From Mycoplana azooxidifex (GTDB lineage: Bacteria; Pseudomonadota; Alphaproteobacteria; Rhizobiales; Rhizobiaceae): DNA of 64,000 nt. Position numbers and translations under genes: made by a program. The stretch spans positions 310,001-374,000 of the forward strand of contig NZ_JACIEE010000005.1 in assembly GCF_014196765.1 (NCBI RefSeq), read 5' to 3'. Below the pieces are notes generated by a model, which had not been told where the DNA came from, did no database searches, and worked only from the letters and a program-made list of their open reading frames with translations. Below, piece after piece: positions 26,223-36,700 of the stretch (position 1 is its first letter; the number at the start of each line of letters is the position of its first letter).

Positions 26223-26999
26223 CTATCCGCGGCCGACCAGCGGCATCTTGGTCGCCATCACCGTCATGGTCAGCACGTTTGCCTCCAGCGGCAGGCTTGC
26301 CATGTAGACGACGGCGTCGGCTATGTGCTCGACGGCGATCGTAGGCTCCGTCGCCATCTCGCCGTTCGCCTGTATCACGCCGGAACTCATCCGCGCCGTC
26401 ATGTTCGTCGCCGCGTTGCCGATGTCGATCTGGCCGCAGGCGATGTCGAAGGGCCGCCCGTCGAGCGCGGTGGATTTCGTCAGCCCGGTGATCGCGTGCT
26501 TGGTCGCGGTATAGGGGGCGGAATGCGGGCGCGGCGTCGTGGCGGAGATCGAGCCGTTGTTGATGATGCGTCCGCCACGCGGTTCCTGCGTCTTCATCAT
26601 CTTCAGCGCCTGCTGCGTGCAGAGGAAAGCGCCGGTCAGGTTGGCGGAAACGACCTTGTTCCAGTGCTCGAAGGTCAGATCCTCCATCGGGATCGTCGGC
26701 GCGCCCGAACCGGCATTGTTGACGAGAAGATCGAGCCTGCCGAACGCGCTGCGGACCGTGTCGAACAGGCTTGCGACCTGTCCGGGATCGCCGATGTCGC
26801 AGGGAATCGCTCGCACCGTCGCGCCAGTCTGGCCCGCAATCTCGCCCGCAGTCGCCTCAAGCACGTCCGCGCGCCGGCCGGTGATGACGACGGCATAGCC
26901 CTCGGCGGCAAGCGCTTCGGCGATGCCGCGCCCGACCCCCGTGCCACCGCCGGTGACAACCGCGATCCGGCCCTTGCCCGTCTGCTCCCTGCGCGCCAT
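26223..26999 (-). CDS. SDR-family NAD(P)-dependent oxidoreductase
   Basis: 258 residues. Cofactor motif [13 protein letters not shown] near residue 13, 'NNAGSGAP', the serine in '[11 protein letters not shown]' and catalytic YTATK. Classical SDR of the 3-ketoacyl-reductase-like group; its substrate is likely a sugar acid or polyol given the operon. The start at 26999 overlaps the denD stop by one base (TGATG), so it is coupled to denD. A longer reading upstream falls inside denD in another frame and is rejected. Confidence 0.84.
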   Translation of the reverse strand: MARREQTGKGRIAVVTGGGTGVGRGIAEALAAEGYAVVITGRRADVLEATAGEIAGQTGATVRAIPCDIGDPGQVASLFDTVRSAFGRLDLLVNNAGSGAPTIPMEDLTFEHWNKVVSANLTGAFLCTQQALKMMKTQEPRGGRIINNGSISATTPRPHSAPYTATKHAITGLTKSTALDGRPFDIACGQIDIGNAATNMTARMSSGVIQANGEMATEPTIAVEHIADAVVYMASLPLEANVLTMTVMATKMPLVGRG

Positions 27000-27982
27000 C
27001 AGACCTTTCCTCCGAGTTCGTCCTCGATGTGGATCCGGATGATCTCGTCGAAGGTCGTCTCCGCCTTGAACCCGAGCGAACGTGCGCGGCTGGCATCGAA
27101 GTCGGTGGCCCAGCCGGAGACGATGCGGTCGATGACCGGGTCGGGCTCGTGGCGAATGAGCTTGACCGCCTTCTCGCCGGCCACCCGTCGAAGCGCTTCG
27201 ATCTCCTCGCCGACCAGCGCCGAGAGGCCCGGCATCGTCAGGTTGCGGCGGGGACCGATCGCAGACGTGTCCATCCGCGCGGCATGGAGGAAGAAGCCGA
27301 CCGCGGACCGGGGGCTTGCAAACCAGTGCCGCACGCTCTCGTCGACCGGAAGCACCGCCTCCTTGCCGGACAAGGGCTCGCGCAGGATGTTGGAGAAGAA
27401 GCCCGAGGCCGCCTTGTTCGGCGTACCGGGGCGGATGCAGATGGTCGGCAGGCGGATGCCGACGCCGTCGAAGATGCCGCGGCGCGAATAGTCCGCAAGC
27501 AGCAGCTCGCAGATCGCCTTCTGCGTGCCGTAACTCGTCAGCGGCGTGGTGAAGAACTCGTCTCCGATCTTCTCCGGGAACGGCTCGCCGAAGACGGCGA
27601 TCGACGATGCGAAGATCACCTTCGGAGCGTAAGGCTCGCGCTGGCCCTCGTGCCGGATCGCCTCGAAAAATGCGCGCGTGCCGTCGAGGTTGACCCGGTA
27701 GCCCTTGTCGAAATCGGCCTCCGCCTCGCCCGACACGATCGCGGCAAGGTGGAACACCAGATCGGGGCGCATCTCGACGAGGCGCAAAGCCTCCCCGGGC
27801 TGCGACAGGTCCACAGCCAGCGTCTTGCCGACCGCAGCCAGCGCCGGCGGAACGGAAGGTTCGATCACGTCGACAAGGGTCAGCCTGTCGACGTCCGCCC
27901 CGACCGCCGCCGGGTCGGCTGCGATCGCTTCCACCAGTTTGCGGCCGATCATGCCTGCCGCGCCTATCACCATTACATGCAT
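26999..27982 (-). CDS. denD: D-erythronate dehydrogenase
   Basis: 327 residues, extended SDR/epimerase fold. GAAGMIG at residues 7-13 binds NAD, and Tyr151-Lys155 in SYGTQK are the catalytic pair. The '[26 protein letters not shown]' and '[12 protein letters not shown]' stretches are those of DenD, which oxidises D-erythronate to 2-oxo-tetronate in the pathway that uses OtnI, OtnK and OtnC. All three partners are in this window. ATG at 27982 follows GGGAGGG; a second in-frame ATG lies three codons on. Confidence 0.85.
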   Translation of the reverse strand: MHVMVIGAAGMIGRKLVEAIAADPAAVGADVDRLTLVDVIEPSVPPALAAVGKTLAVDLSQPGEALRLVEMRPDLVFHLAAIVSGEAEADFDKGYRVNLDGTRAFFEAIRHEGQREPYAPKVIFASSIAVFGEPFPEKIGDEFFTTPLTSYGTQKAICELLLADYSRRGIFDGVGIRLPTICIRPGTPNKAASGFFSNILREPLSGKEAVLPVDESVRHWFASPRSAVGFFLHAARMDTSAIGPRRNLTMPGLSALVGEEIEALRRVAGEKAVKLIRHEPDPVIDRIVSGWATDFDASRARSLGFKAETTFDEIIRIHIEDELGGKV

Positions 27983-28024
27983 TCTCGGCCAACCCTCCCA
28001 GTTGTGCCGTCCGGAATGGCCGGA

Positions 28025-28801
28025 TCAGCGTGCCGTTGTTTCGATCTTAGTCTCCTCCGGGCTCTGGCCGATCTGGGCCAGAAGCTCGCGCGTCGTCTCG
28101 TATATGCGTGTCAGGTGGTGCCGAAAGGCCGCGACGACGGCGTCGCGGTCCCGTCGCCTCAAGGCGGCGACAATCTCGGCATGGTCCTCGTAGCTGGCAT
28201 CGATCGCGCCGGGGCGCGACATTGCGATGCGCCGGTGGTTCATCATGTAGGTGTAGAGATCGGTGACGAAATCCGACAAAAGCGCGTTGCCGCAGGCGCG
28301 ATAGATCGCCAGGTGAAACTCCCGGTCGCAGATCAGAAACCGCATCGGATCGCTGCCGCCGAGCTTCTGCGCCTCCAGCAGGCTCTCGAGCTTGGCCAGC
28401 GTCTCGGCGTCGATATGCTCGGCCGCATCGCCAACGACCTTCAACTCGATATGCAGGCGCGCCGCATGGACCGATTCGAGGTCGTAGCTGTCGATGGCGT
28501 TGGGCGTGGCGATCGTCACGGTGAGGTTGCCGAGATCGACGTTTGCGACCCGCGTCCTGCTGCCCTGCGAAACCTCCACGATCCCCCGCGCCGCCAGCGA
28601 CTGGATCGCGCCGCGCACCGTCTCCCGGCTCACATGCAGCACCTGCGCCAGCTCCCGCTCGCCGGGAAGCTCGTCGCCCGGGTGCAGCATGTTGGTGGCG
28701 ATCAGGACCATCAGCTTCTCGGCGATCACGTCACGCGCGGTGCGGCGGTCGAGGCTGTGCCCGACTTTCGGCATCTGCGTGAGGATCGGACGTCCGCCCA
28801 T
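28025..28801 (-). CDS. GntR-family (FadR/FCD) transcriptional regulator
   Basis: 258 residues. Winged helix at about 20-90 ('[20 protein letters not shown]', then '[35 protein letters not shown]') and an all-helical FCD ligand domain with the metal-binding Asp/His pattern '[14 protein letters not shown]' and '[13 protein letters not shown]'. First gene of the denD/CUT1 operon, so it likely controls its own unit. The start is uncertain: ATG at 28801 has no clear ribosome-binding site and ATG at 28765 ([10 protein letters not shown]) is an alternative. Confidence 0.83.
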   Translation of the reverse strand: MGGRPILTQMPKVGHSLDRRTARDVIAEKLMVLIATNMLHPGDELPGERELAQVLHVSRETVRGAIQSLAARGIVEVSQGSRTRVANVDLGNLTVTIATPNAIDSYDLESVHAARLHIELKVVGDAAEHIDAETLAKLESLLEAQKLGGSDPMRFLICDREFHLAIYRACGNALLSDFVTDLYTYMMNHRRIAMSRPGAIDASYEDHAEIVAALRRRDRDAVVAAFRHHLTRIYETTRELLAQIGQSPEETKIETTAR

Positions 28802-28827
28802 GTACCGTACCCGCTGATAACTGACTA

Positions 28828-28843
28828 CTGGTTGGTCCACCAG
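28828..28843. promoter_or_regulatory. Palindrome CTGGT-N6-ACCAG (candidate GntR operator)
   Basis: CTGGT (28828-28832) mirrors ACCAG (28839-28843), and within it TGGTCCACCA has the TGGT-N2-ACCA pattern of FadR-type operators. It lies 27 bases upstream of the GntR gene start, so autoregulation of the denD-transporter operon is likely by position. Confidence 0.45.
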
Positions 28844-29001
28844 ATCAGTTGCGATTGAACGGTCAAAAGTATGACTAGTCAATCCAACTTCGTCGCGGCG
28901 GCGCACCAAATAACACCGACTTGATTGTGCGCCGCGATAACAGGTGCCGAGCGCGTACCCGGCCGCCGCTGGAAACTGGAGGGTCGAGAGCATCGGCAGC
29001 C

Positions 29002-29643
29002 TCACTTTCGCGCCAGCGCGTCGCGTTGTTCGGCCGTGAGCGGCCTGATACGCTCGCCCCGCAGCATCAGGAACAGCTTGGCGGTCTCCTCCAACTCTTC
29101 GGTAGCGTACTGCGCCTCGCGCAACGTCGCGCCGGCCACCACGGGGCCGTGGTTGGCAAGCAGCACCGCGTGGCTGTCGCGCGCCTTCTCTGCCACTGCC
29201 CCGGCGAGTGCGGCATCGCCCGGAGGATAGTAGGGAACGAGCGGAAGCCGGCCTACGCGCATGGCGTAGTAGGCGGTCAGCGGCGGAAGCAGGTCGGCCT
29301 CGTCCAGTCCCTCGATGATGCTGACGGCGACCGCATGCGTGGAATGCAGGTGCACGACGGCGCCGGCATCCTGCCGCTCGCAGTACATGCACTGATGCAG
29401 GAACGCCTCCTTCGTGGGCTTGTCGCCCGACAGGTGCACGCCCTCTGCCGAGAATTTCGATAGTCGCCCCGGATCGAGCGCCCCGAGCGAGGCGTTCGTC
29501 GGCGTCATCAGCATCTCGCCGCTCGAGAGCCGCGCGCTGATGTTGCCGGTCGAGCCGAAGGTGAAGAGCCGGTCGAACAGCGACCTGCCGACACCTGCGA
29601 TTTCGTCGCGCAGGCGCGTCTCTTCCGACAGGATCGCCGTCAT
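29002..29643 (-). CDS. otnC: 3-oxo-tetronate 4-phosphate decarboxylase (class II aldolase family)
   Basis: 213 residues, class II aldolase/adducin fold. The metal-binding histidines are seen in 'VVHLHSTHAVAVS' and 'VLLANHGPVVAG', and 'FGSTGNISAR' is the phosphate-binding loop. OtnC decarboxylates 3-oxo-tetronate 4-phosphate to dihydroxyacetone phosphate. The start overlaps the otnK stop (ATGA, 29640-29643) and follows GGAAGG. The pairing with otnK is diagnostic of the tetronate pathway. Confidence 0.9.
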   Translation of the reverse strand: MTAILSEETRLRDEIAGVGRSLFDRLFTFGSTGNISARLSSGEMLMTPTNASLGALDPGRLSKFSAEGVHLSGDKPTKEAFLHQCMYCERQDAGAVVHLHSTHAVAVSIIEGLDEADLLPPLTAYYAMRVGRLPLVPYYPPGDAALAGAVAEKARDSHAVLLANHGPVVAGATLREAQYATEELEETAKLFLMLRGERIRPLTAEQRDALARK

Positions 29644-30905
29644 GCCAGCACCTTCCAGGCCTTCGAAAAGAAATCGACGCCGCCGAAATTTCCCGACTTC
29701 AACGCAAGCGCCACCGGCCGTTCGTCGCCGAGGCTGTGGGTCCAGGGCACGCCGGGGTCGATCTCCGGGCCGATCAGAAGTGCGGAAACGCCGAGTGCGC
29801 CGACGACGGCGCCCGAGGTCTCGCCGCCGGCGACGAGGAAACGCGAAAACCCGCGGTCGCGCAGCGATACGGCGACGTCTGCGAGAAAGTGCTCCACCAG
29901 TTCGCCGGCGCGCTCGCGGCCGAGCCTTGCCTGCGCCGCGCGGACGCGGTCCGGCTCGGCGCTGGAATAGACGAGCGGCACCCGGTCGGTTTCCGACGCA
30001 ACCCGATCCACGATCTCCTGCGGCGACACGTTACCGTCGGCGATCGCAAGTGGGTCGATCGTGAACGACGGCGTGCCTGCCGCAATGGCGGCTTCAATCT
30101 GGCCGCGCGTTGCAGTCGAGCAGGAGCCTGCGAGCATGACCGCCCGGCCGCCCGGCGCTTCGAACCGGCGGGAGCCGGCGTCGCTGTCGAGCAGGCCGCT
30201 GCGGCGGAAATTCTCCGGCAGGCCGAGCGCGATGCCCGAACCGCCGGTGATAAGCCTGAGGTCTGCGATCGCCTCCCCGATCACGCGCAGGTCGTCGTCG
30301 GTGATCGCATCGACCACGACCACGCTTTGGCCGCCCGCCCGCGCCCTGGCGAAAGCGTCCCGCACCGCCGCCGGCCCCTTCGCCACCGTGTCGCGGGTTA
30401 CAAGGCCCACCGGGAGGCGCGTCTGCGCCTGCATCAGCCGCACGAGGCTGGAATCGGTCATCGGCGTCAGCGGATGGTCCTTCATCGGGCTTTCCGACAG
30501 GAGCTGGTCCCCGACGAACAGATGCCCGCGATAGACCGTGCGGCCGTTCGTCGGAAAGGCCGGGCAGACGATCGTCAGATCCTCCCCGAGCGCATCGATC
30601 AGCGCCTCCGTCACCGGGCCGATATTACCGGCCTGCGTCGAATCGAAGGTCGAGCAGTATTTGAAGACGATCTGTCGGGCGCCGGCGCCTACGAGACATG
30701 AAAGGGCGTCCAGCGAGAGCGCCACGGCCTCGGCGGCCGGAATGGTCCGGGACTTGAGCGCCACGACCACGGCATCGATGTCGGTGAAGTCGAAGTCCGC
30801 CGGTGGCACGCCGACCGTCTGGACCGTCCGCATCCCTTCGCGCGAAAGCGTCAGGGCGAGGTCGGTCGCACCGGTCAGATCGTCGGCAATCGCCCCTAGA
30901 AGCAT
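29640..30905 (-). CDS. otnK: 3-oxo-tetronate kinase (DUF1537 family)
   Basis: 421 residues. The opening MLLGAIADDLTGATDLALTL is the DUF1537 kinase N-terminus with the acid-sugar-binding DDLTGATD motif; 'LVAGGETSGAVVGALGV' near the C-terminus is the nucleotide-binding part. OtnK phosphorylates 3-oxo-tetronate at O4. ATG at 30905 is preferred over an upstream in-frame start because AGGAGG precedes it. It is 22 bp downstream of the LacI regulator gene and overlaps otnC, giving a lacI-otnK-otnC operon. Confidence 0.9.
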   Translation of the reverse strand: MLLGAIADDLTGATDLALTLSREGMRTVQTVGVPPADFDFTDIDAVVVALKSRTIPAAEAVALSLDALSCLVGAGARQIVFKYCSTFDSTQAGNIGPVTEALIDALGEDLTIVCPAFPTNGRTVYRGHLFVGDQLLSESPMKDHPLTPMTDSSLVRLMQAQTRLPVGLVTRDTVAKGPAAVRDAFARARAGGQSVVVVDAITDDDLRVIGEAIADLRLITGGSGIALGLPENFRRSGLLDSDAGSRRFEAPGGRAVMLAGSCSTATRGQIEAAIAAGTPSFTIDPLAIADGNVSPQEIVDRVASETDRVPLVYSSAEPDRVRAAQARLGRERAGELVEHFLADVAVSLRDRGFSRFLVAGGETSGAVVGALGVSALLIGPEIDPGVPWTHSLGDERPVALALKSGNFGGVDFFSKAWKVLA

Positions 30906-30927
30906 GACAATCCTCCTGAAACTCCGT

Positions 30928-31929
30928 TCATGCCGTGGCACCTTCGACGATCTCGAAACCGGTATCGATGATCTGCGGCTCCGCCGGGCGCTCCCGCGCT
31001 TCCAGCAGCTTCTCCGCGGCCGTCCGTCCGATCAAGAACCGGTTGGAGCGGATCGTCGACAGCGGCCGCGGCAGCGCCTGGCCGATATCGAGCCCGTTGA
31101 AGCCGAACAGCGCCAGCCTTTCGGGGATCGCCAGCCCGGCGCCGAGGCAGTGCATGAAGCCGCCGACCGCCATGTCGTCGTTTGAGAACACGACGGCATC
31201 AACGTCGCCACCGCGCCCGAGCAACTGCGCCAGGGCCTCGCGCCCCGCCATCGTCGAACTCGCGCCCTCGAACCGGAACTCGGCGGCAGGCGACAGGCCG
31301 GCCTCCTGCAATCCCTGGCGAAAACCCTCGTAGCGGAAATGGGCCCGCCGGTCGGCGCTCCAGTCATGGCCAACATAGCCGATCCGTCGATAGCCGCGGG
31401 CGACGAGATGGCGCGCGCTCTCCCGGCCCGCGCCGCGGTGGGAGAGCCCGACGGCGATGTCGATCGGCCGGTCGTCGATGTCCATCAGCTCGGCAATCCG
31501 GATCCCGCTCTGCTCCAGCATCCGCCGGCTCGCATCCGTGTGGTCGAACCCGGTGGTGACAATGGCCGCGGGCTGCCAGGCGAGCAGCGAGCCGAGCAAT
31601 TTCTGTTCCTGCAGGAGATCGTAGTCCGTCACCCCGATCATCGCCTGGTAGGGCGTATCGGCAAGGGCTGCATGAATGCCGCGCAGCACCTCAGGGAACA
31701 CGATGTTCGACAGCGAAGGCAAGAGGACGCCGATGATGAGCGATGAGGACGAGGCGAGCGCGCCGGCCGCGCGGTTGGGCACGTAGCCGAGGCTATCGAT
31801 CGCCTCGATGACCCGCTTTCGCGTCTCCTCGGCAATCGGCCCCTTGTTGCGGATGACGCGCGAGACGGTGTTCTCGCTCACCGCCGCCAGCCGCGCCACA
31901 TGCGCCAGAGTGGGCGCTTCCCGTTGCAT
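30928..31929 (-). CDS. LacI-family transcriptional regulator
   Basis: 333 residues. Helix-turn-helix and hinge at 1-60: 'TLAHVARLAAVSENTVSRVIRNKG' and 'RVIEAIDSLGYVPNRAAGAL'; the rest is a periplasmic-binding-protein-like ligand domain. Two palindromic half-pairs that match LacI-type operators lie between this gene and the divergent ltnD, so it most likely represses both its own operon (with otnK and otnC) and ltnD-otnI, released by a tetronate or intermediate (inference). Confidence 0.9.
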   Translation of the reverse strand: MQREAPTLAHVARLAAVSENTVSRVIRNKGPIAEETRKRVIEAIDSLGYVPNRAAGALASSSSLIIGVLLPSLSNIVFPEVLRGIHAALADTPYQAMIGVTDYDLLQEQKLLGSLLAWQPAAIVTTGFDHTDASRRMLEQSGIRIAELMDIDDRPIDIAVGLSHRGAGRESARHLVARGYRRIGYVGHDWSADRRAHFRYEGFRQGLQEAGLSPAAEFRFEGASSTMAGREALAQLLGRGGDVDAVVFSNDDMAVGGFMHCLGAGLAIPERLALFGFNGLDIGQALPRPLSTIRSNRFLIGRTAAEKLLEARERPAEPQIIDTGFEIVEGATA

Positions 31930-31953
31930 CGTCGCTCCATCCTCCCCGAAATT

Positions 31954-31968
31954 ATCTCAGCGCTAACA
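31954..31968. promoter_or_regulatory. LacI-type operator, left copy
   Basis: ATCTCAGCGCTAACA, centred on the self-complementary AGCGCT. It begins 25 bases upstream of the LacI-family gene start. It is the exact inverse of the site at 32009-32023, so the two can be bound by one tetrameric repressor or by two dimers. Confidence 0.75.
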
Positions 31969-32008
31969 TAAACTCTTGAACCTGGCTAGAGGATATGGTT
32001 TGTAAAAG

Positions 32009-32023
32009 TGTTAGCGCTGAGAT
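32009..32023. promoter_or_regulatory. LacI-type operator, right copy
   Basis: TGTTAGCGCTGAGAT, the exact reverse complement of the left copy across 40 bases. It lies 23 bases upstream of the ltnD start codon, close to where RNA polymerase would start or clear the promoter, consistent with repression. Confidence 0.75.
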
Positions 32024-32045
32024 TTATCCAAAGGGAGGGAAATCC

Positions 32046-32963
32046 ATGTCCAGCAGCCGCGCTGCCGTTGCCGTGATCGGCCTGGGCTCGATGGGGCTCG
32101 GAATGGCCCGCTCCCTCTTGCGCGGGGGCCACGAGGTGCACGGCTTCGACGTCAGCTCTACGGCGCTTGCCGCCCTCGCGGAGGTGGGCGGCAAGGCTTG
32201 CGCCAGTCCCGCCGATGCCGCCGCCGCGGCGGAAATCGCGGTGGTCGTGGTGGTCAACGCCGCCCAGACCGAGACCGTCCTGTTCGGCGAAGGCGGCATC
32301 GTCGATGCGCTGAAGCCCGGATCGGCGATCATATCCTGCGCCACCATCGCGCCGACCGAGGCAAAGGACTTCGCCCGGCGTGCGGGCGAGCGCGGCATCC
32401 ACTACGTCGACGGCCCGATCAGCGGCGGCTCGGTCAAGGCCAACAGCGGCGAACTGACCTTCATGGCCTCCGGCTCGCCCGAGGCCTTCGCCGCCGCCCG
32501 GCCGGCGCTCGATGCCATGGCCGCCACCGTCTACGAACTGGGAGACCAGCCCGGCATCGGCTCCTCCTTCAAGATCGTCAACCAGTTGCTCGCGGGCGTC
32601 CATATCGCCGCCGCCTGCGAGGCGATCACCTTCGCGAGCAGCCTCGATCTCGATATCTCCCGCGTGTTCGAGGTGATCACCAAATCGGCCGGCAACAGCT
32701 GGATGTTCGAAAACCGCATCCCACATGTGCTTGCCGGCGACTACACGCCCCACAGCGCCGTATCAATCTTCACCAAGGACCTCGGCATCGTCTCCGATAT
32801 CGGTCGGAGGCAGAAGTTCCCGCTGCCGATCGCAAGCGCCGCTCTCCAGCTCTTCATCATGACCGAGGCCGCGGGTATGGGGCGTGACGACGACAGTTCC
32901 GTCGCGCGCCTTCTCGCAAGGATCGCCGGCATCGATCTGCCGGGCACCGGACAGGACACCTGA
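32046..32963 (+). CDS. ltnD: L-threonate dehydrogenase
   Basis: 305 residues, 3-hydroxyisobutyrate dehydrogenase fold. NAD motif VIGLGSMGLGMA at about 9-20, the substrate loop 'DGPISGGSVKANSGELTFM' and the catalytic lysine in 'GSSFKIVNQLLAG'. LtnD oxidises L-threonate to 2-oxo-tetronate, which OtnI then isomerises. ATG at 32046 follows AGGGAGG; the frame is open upstream to 31995 but that extension would cover the right operator and is rejected. One base separates it from otnI. Confidence 0.87.
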   Translation: MSSSRAAVAVIGLGSMGLGMARSLLRGGHEVHGFDVSSTALAALAEVGGKACASPADAAAAAEIAVVVVVNAAQTETVLFGEGGIVDALKPGSAIISCATIAPTEAKDFARRAGERGIHYVDGPISGGSVKANSGELTFMASGSPEAFAAARPALDAMAATVYELGDQPGIGSSFKIVNQLLAGVHIAAACEAITFASSLDLDISRVFEVITKSAGNSWMFENRIPHVLAGDYTPHSAVSIFTKDLGIVSDIGRRQKFPLPIASAALQLFIMTEAAGMGRDDDSSVARLLARIAGIDLPGTGQDT

Positions 32964-32964
32964 C

Positions 32965-33747
32965 ATGCCGCGCTTTGCCGCCAACCTCACCATGATGTTC
33001 AACGAGCATGCCTTCCTGGATCGCTTCCAGGCCGCGGCCGATGCCGGCTTCACGGCCGTGGAATACTTGTTCCCCTATGACGATCCGGCCGAAACCGTGT
33101 CCGGGCGGCTGGAGGCCGCCGGGCTGGAACAGGCGCTCTTCAACATGCCGCCGGGCAACTGGTCCGACGGCGACCGCGGACTTGCCGCCCTGCCCGATCG
33201 AGCGCAGGAGTTCCGCGCCTCGGTCGATACCGCCATCCGCTATGCCGAAGTCATCGGCACGCCCCTCCTGCACATGATGGCAGGCCTTGCCGACGCCCGT
33301 GATCCGGAAGCGATCCGGTGCTATCGCAATTCGCTCAGATACACCGCCGAACGGACCGGGGAAGCCGGCATCGGTCTCGTGATCGAGCCGATCAACGGGC
33401 GCGACATGCCGGGCTACTTCCTCAACGATTTCGATCGTGCGCTCGGTTTCGTCAGGGAACTCGACCTGCCGCATGTCCGGTTGCAGTTCGACATCTATCA
33501 CCGCCAGATCCTGCATGGCGACGTGACCATGGCGCTGCGCGCGATGATGCCGCATATCGGCCACATCCAGACGGCCTCCGTGCCGCTGCGCAACGAGCCG
33601 GGCACCGGCGAACTGGACGACGCCAGGATCTTTGCCGAAATCGATGCGCTCGGCTATGCCGGCTTCGTCGGCTGCGAATATCGCCCGAAAGCGAGCACGG
33701 TGGACGGCCTCGGCTGGCTGAAAGCCTTGGGCGGGCGCGCCGCCTGA
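32965..33747 (+). CDS. otnI: 2-oxo-tetronate isomerase (hydroxypyruvate isomerase family)
   Basis: 260 residues, TIM-barrel of the hydroxypyruvate isomerase/xylose isomerase-like family. It opens MPRFAANLTMMFNEHAFLDR and has the metal/substrate motifs 'VIEPINGRDMPGYFL', 'QFDIYHRQILHGD', 'IGHIQTASVP' and 'VGCEYRPK'. OtnI converts 2-oxo- to 3-oxo-tetronate. It is coupled to ltnD and completes the route ltnD/denD, otnI, otnK, otnC in this window. Confidence 0.87.
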   Translation: MPRFAANLTMMFNEHAFLDRFQAAADAGFTAVEYLFPYDDPAETVSGRLEAAGLEQALFNMPPGNWSDGDRGLAALPDRAQEFRASVDTAIRYAEVIGTPLLHMMAGLADARDPEAIRCYRNSLRYTAERTGEAGIGLVIEPINGRDMPGYFLNDFDRALGFVRELDLPHVRLQFDIYHRQILHGDVTMALRAMMPHIGHIQTASVPLRNEPGTGELDDARIFAEIDALGYAGFVGCEYRPKASTVDGLGWLKALGGRAA

Positions 33748-33757
33748 GGCACGCCGC

Positions 33758-36700
33758 CTACTCCGCGGCCGCGGGCAGGTATTCGACGTTCGTCGGCACG
33801 TCTTCGGCCTCGATCCTGCGCCCGAACACCGAATAGACCATGGGCACGACGAAGAGCGTGAGCAGCGTACCGAACGACATGCCGCCGACGATGACCCAGC
33901 CGATCTGCTGGCGGCTCTCCGCACCGGCGCCTGTGGCGAGCGCCAGCGGCACCGCGCCCAGCACCATCGCGCCGGTCGTCATCAGGATCGGCCGAAGACG
34001 GAGCACGGCGGAATCGATGACGGCCGACAGCCGCTCCTCTCCCGCCTCCTGCTGCTGGTTGGCGAACTCGACGATCAGGATGCCGTGCTTGGTGATCAGG
34101 CCCACCAGCGTCACCAGGCCGATCTGCGAATAGACGTTCAGCGAACCGCCCGCGAGATAGAGCGCCGCCAACGCCCCGGTCATGGAAAGCGGCACCGAGA
34201 TCATGATGATCAGCGGATCGCGGAAGCTTTCGAACTGGGCGGCGAGAACGAGATAGATGAAGCCGAGCGCCAGGACGAAGACGACGGCAAGGCTCTGGCC
34301 GGAGGCAAGGAACTCGCGGCTGGGGCCGGAGACGTCCGTCTGGACGTTCTCGGGAAGGACTTCACCGGCAATGCTCCGCATCTGGGCGAGCACCTCGCCG
34401 GTCGAATAGCCCGGCGCGAGATTGGCCGAAACCGTCACCGAACGCATCTGGTTGAAGCGCTTGAGCTCCTGCGGCGCCACTGTCTCCGTGATCTTCACGA
34501 CATTCGCCAGTTGGACCATCTCGCCGCTGGCGGACCGCAGGAAGATCGTCGACAGCGTCGACGGCGAGGCCCGGTCGGCTGCGGCCAACTGCACGTAGAC
34601 GTCATACTGTTCGCCGTCGATCTCGAAGCGGGTGACCTGCCGGCTGCCGAGCAGTGTCTCCAGCGTCCGGCCGACGACGGCGACGTCGATGCCCATGTCG
34701 GACGCCTTGTCGCGGTCGATCTCGATCGTCATCTCGGGCTTGTTCAGCTTCAGGTCGGTATCGACGTTGGTGACGCCGGGATAGTCGGACAGCTGTTCGA
34801 GGAAGGACTTGGTCAGCCGGTCGAGTTCCTCGTAGGTGCCCGAACTCTGCAGCACGAACTCGATCGGACGCGCATTGTTCGAGGTGCCGAGCGACGGCGG
34901 GTTGCTGGCGAAGGCGTTCACACCCGCGATGCGGCGGATCTTGGGCAGCAACTCGGCCACCAGTTCCTGCTGCGAACGGCCGCGCTCGTCCCACGCCTTC
35001 AACCGTCCCATGACCAGGAAGCGATTGACCTCCGGCATGCCGTTGATGGTCTGGATGCTGCCGACCTCGCTGATCGGCTTGAGCAGGTCTTCGACCTGCC
35101 GGGAATAGCGCTCGGTATAGGCAAGCGTCGAGCCTTCCGGCGCCGTGCCCATGACCCGGATCACGCCGCGGTCCTCCACGGGCGCCAGTTCCTGGGGCAG
35201 CTGCAGGTAGAAATAGACGCTGCCGAATGCGACGACGGCTGCCAGCATGGCAACGACGGGCCGTATCCGCAGCGATGCGGACAGCAGCCGGCGATATCCC
35301 CTCTCGAGCCCGGTCAGGCCGCGCTCGATGAAGGCCGAGACGCGCCCCGGCTTCTCCTGGTGCCTGAGCAGCTTCGAGCACATCATCGGCGTCAGCGTCA
35401 GGGCCACGAAGCCCGACACCAGGACGGCGCCCGCAAGCGTCAGCGAGAATTCGAGGAACAGCCGCCCCGTGCGGCCGGCGGCGAAGGCGACCGGCGCATA
35501 GACGGCGGCCAGTGTCAGCGTCATGGCGACGACGGCAAAGCCGATTTCGCGCGTGCCCTTGATCGCCGCCGGCACCGGCTTCATGCCGTTTTCGATGTGC
35601 CGGAAGATGTTCTCCAGCACCACAATGGCGTCGTCCACGACGAGGCCGATCGCCAGCACCATGGCCAGCAGCGTCAGCGTATTCACGCTGAAGCCGAGCG
35701 CATACATGATGGCGCAGGTCGCAATCAGCGAGATCGGGATGGTGACGATCGGGATGATCGACGCCCGGGCGGATCGCAGGAAGAGCACGATCACGATCAG
35801 CACCAGCACGATCGCTTCGACGATCGTGTGGTACACGGCGTTGATCGCCTCGTCGATGAACACGGAATTGTCGTTGCCGATGGCGCCGGTCATGCCCTCG
35901 GGGAGATTGGCATTGATGTCGGGCAGGATGGCCTGCACGCCGGCCGAGACGTCGAGTGGGTTTGCCACGGCCTGCTTGATGACGCCGACGACGATGGCGC
36001 TCTCGCCGTTGAAGCGGCCGGCGCGACGCTCGTCGGCAGCGCCAAGCTCGACACGCGCGACTTCGCCGAGCCGCACCAGCACGCCCTCGCCGCGCTTGAC
36101 GACGATGTTCTCGAACTGCTCGACATTGCCGAGCGAAGTCTTGGAAAGCACCGTGAACTCCCGATCGGCACTTTCCAGCCGCCCGGCCGGGATCTCGACG
36201 TTCTGCGCCTCGAGCGAATCCTCGACGTCCTGCACGGTCAGCCCGAGCGAGGCGAGGCGCTCCCGGTCGATCCAGATGCGCATGGCATAGCGGCGCTCGC
36301 CATAGATCTGCACGTCGGCGACACCGTTCACGTTCTTGAATCGGTCGACGATGTTACGGTCGACATAGTCCGTCAGGTCCAGCGGGTTCAGCCGGTCACT
36401 GCGGAAGACGACGAACACGACGGGCTGGGCGTCGGCCTCGACCTTGGAGATGACCGGCTCGGTGATCTCGTCCGGTAGCTGCCGGCGCACGCGGCTCACC
36501 CGGTCGCGCACGTCGCTGGCCGCCACGTCCGGATCGACCTCGAGACGGAAGCGGACCGTGATGCGGCTCGATTCGGCCCGGCTCGTCGATTCCAGCACGT
36601 CGATGCCCGCAATACCGGCGATCGATCCTTCCAGCACCTGCGTCACCTGGCTTTCGATGATGCTCGCCGACGCGCCGGGATAGGAGGTGACGACGGACAC

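Noticed and set aside
34085-36478. Open frame of about 797 codons antisense to the RND pump
   Set aside because: Composition (His, Asp, Gly, Gln rich) is that of a shadow frame; the RND pump is full length and motif-complete.
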